Source of the DNA: Chthonomonadales bacterium
GTDB lineage: Bacteria > Armatimonadota > Chthonomonadetes > Chthonomonadales > CAJBBX01
DNA: 44,181 bases
Reading direction: 5' to 3'
Assembly: GCA_012517255.1 (NCBI GenBank)
Contig: JAAYVH010000188.1
Span: 1 to 44,181 of the forward strand
Position 1 is the stretch's first letter. Every line of letters begins with the position of its first letter. This document shows positions 43,688 through 44,181 of the stretch, in pieces. The position numbers and the translations under genes were made by a program. The notes below the pieces were generated by a model. That model was not told where the DNA came from and did not search any database. It saw nothing but the letters and a program-made list of their open reading frames with translations.

Positions 43688-43906
43688 TCACGCTCCGCAC
43701 CGCTTCAGGTCCAGCTTCAACGTGTTCTCCGGTACGTTGGGGTCTACGCCCCCAACGCACTCGTCCGCCTCCACACAAGTCTCGTCCAGCCATACCTGCA
43801 CCCGACCAAGGCCGCCGCCCCGGTTGACACTCCGAACACGCACCTGGCCTTCCGCATCCGGGTCGCTTACCTCCGTCTCGGGAGCAGAAGGCCAAACCCC
43901 AAAGGA
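43688..43906 (-). pseudogene. remnant of the region following the WD40 domain, cut off by an amber stop
   Basis: In frame with, and directly after, the TAG that ends the WD40 fragment, 72 codons remain open to TGA at 43688-43690. They read SDPDAEGQVRVRSVNRGGGLGRVQVWLDE and so on, with VNRGGGLGRVQVW. WD40-caspase proteins carry an NRGGGIGRV-like segment in the same position after their LLAKLLG ending. The homology continuing across the stop suggests that the TAG is a recent nonsense mutation or sequence error, and that the caspase domain expected next is lost. Whether it is expressed or read through is unknown. Confidence 0.55.
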
Positions 43907-44181
43907 CTACACATCCCGCAAGGGCTCCTTGCTGAAACCGAGAATCCGAGCCAGAAGACCGGGATGGTAGTATCGGCTCATCACCTGCTCCAGGGGGATG
44001 ACCTCCAGCCCGCGCACCCAGCACAGCCACTCCACCTCGCCGTCGTTGGAGGCATCGTAGCGGCCCTCGGGGTCCACCACCGCCCACGTGCCGTCCCGGA
44101 AGGAGAGGAGCTGGCACAGCTCCTTCCCCGTCTCCACGTCCCACAGACGGACGGTCGTATCATCACTCCCCGTGAGCGCCC
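43907..44181 (-). CDS. WD40-repeat protein, C-terminal fragment (N-terminus outside window)
   Basis: The frame is open to the right edge of the window and ends at TAG 43907-43909. It contains the tail of a WD40 repeat (LTGSDDTTVRLWDVETGKEL) followed by a LSFRDGTWAVVDPEGRYDAS element. A WV-RGLEVIPLEQ segment and RYYHPGLLARILGFSKEPLRD come next. This last block is characteristic of WD40 proteins that carry a caspase-like (C14) domain. In intact relatives, a linker and the peptidase follow. Here the frame stops, so only the propeller end is made. The upstream part cannot be judged. The family is clear from the fragment; function of the truncated product is doubtful. Confidence 0.75.
   Translation of the reverse strand, partial: ALTGSDDTTVRLWDVETGKELCQLLSFRDGTWAVVDPEGRYDASNDGEVEWLCWVRGLEVIPLEQVMSRYYHPGLLARILGFSKEPLRDV

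Noticed and set aside
43680-44144. 154-residue minus-strand frame overlapping the WD40 fragment
   Set aside because: The other frame gives a clear WD40 sequence open to the window edge. This frame has no recognisable feature.

Overview
The window looks like chromosomal DNA from a GC-rich (low-to-mid 60s % by eye), diderm, non-model bacterium. It is densely coded, with frequent ATGA/GTGA/TGATG stop-start overlaps and regular use of GTG and TTG starts. Large secreted clan GH-A-like and GHL10-like proteins, a Gfo/Idh/MocA protein with a TAT-like leader, an SLH-like tail, a cytochrome c-fused CydA-like oxidase and a WD40/caspase-type relic together suggest Armatimonadota or a nearby phylum. That assignment is inference, because there is no rRNA or marker set here. 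I found no tRNA, rRNA, CRISPR array, IS element or phage gene.

Region 1 (1-6223, + strand): the C-terminal end of a PhoR-like sensor kinase, three tandem exported proteins that look like diverged copies of one family, ligA, and a multi-pass membrane protein. Region 2 (6175-11884, - strand): a small unknown protein, a Gfo/Idh/MocA oxidoreductase, a large secreted clan GH-A-like protein and a HEXXH peptidase, probably one transcription unit read from a promoter at 11916-11945. Region 3 (11862-24975, + strand): a secreted FAD oxidoreductase (FN3 + FAD + SLH-like), two large exported proteins of unknown substrate, a membrane-bound nucleotide-sugar 4,6-dehydratase, a class I aminotransferase and a C25 (gingipain)-like exported protein.

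Region 4 (25030-34824, - strand) is one long run of ten genes. It begins with a two-subunit CydA-like oxidase whose first subunit ends in a cytochrome c domain. It continues with a GalU-like nucleotidyltransferase, a DegT aminotransferase, a second nucleotidyltransferase with hexapeptide repeats, a DUF4432-type epimerase-like protein, a FemAB/CelD-like acyltransferase, a coiled-coil membrane protein, an M48 peptidase and a GT2 glycosyltransferase. Region 5 (34992-40903, + strand): two adjacent phosphohexomutase paralogues, a YjbH-like outer-membrane polysaccharide protein behind the best promoter in the window, and a carboxypeptidase-regulatory-like lipoprotein. Region 6 (41009-44181, - strand): a secreted GHL10-type protein and the damaged 3' end of a WD40 gene.

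Read together, regions 3-5 look like an envelope-glycan locus. Phosphomutases and nucleotidyltransferases would make NDP-sugars; the 4,6-dehydratase and the DegT aminotransferase would make an amino-deoxy sugar; GT2 and FemAB-like enzymes would build or decorate the polymer; the YjbH-like protein would act at the outer membrane. The flanking secreted glycoside-hydrolase-like proteins would process sugars outside the cell. The strongest candidates for something new are the CydA/CydA'-like pair with fused cytochrome c, the glycan locus with a YjbH-like protein, the C25-like protein that seems to lack its catalytic His, the phosphomutase with an Asn in its metal site, and the amber-interrupted WD40 gene.
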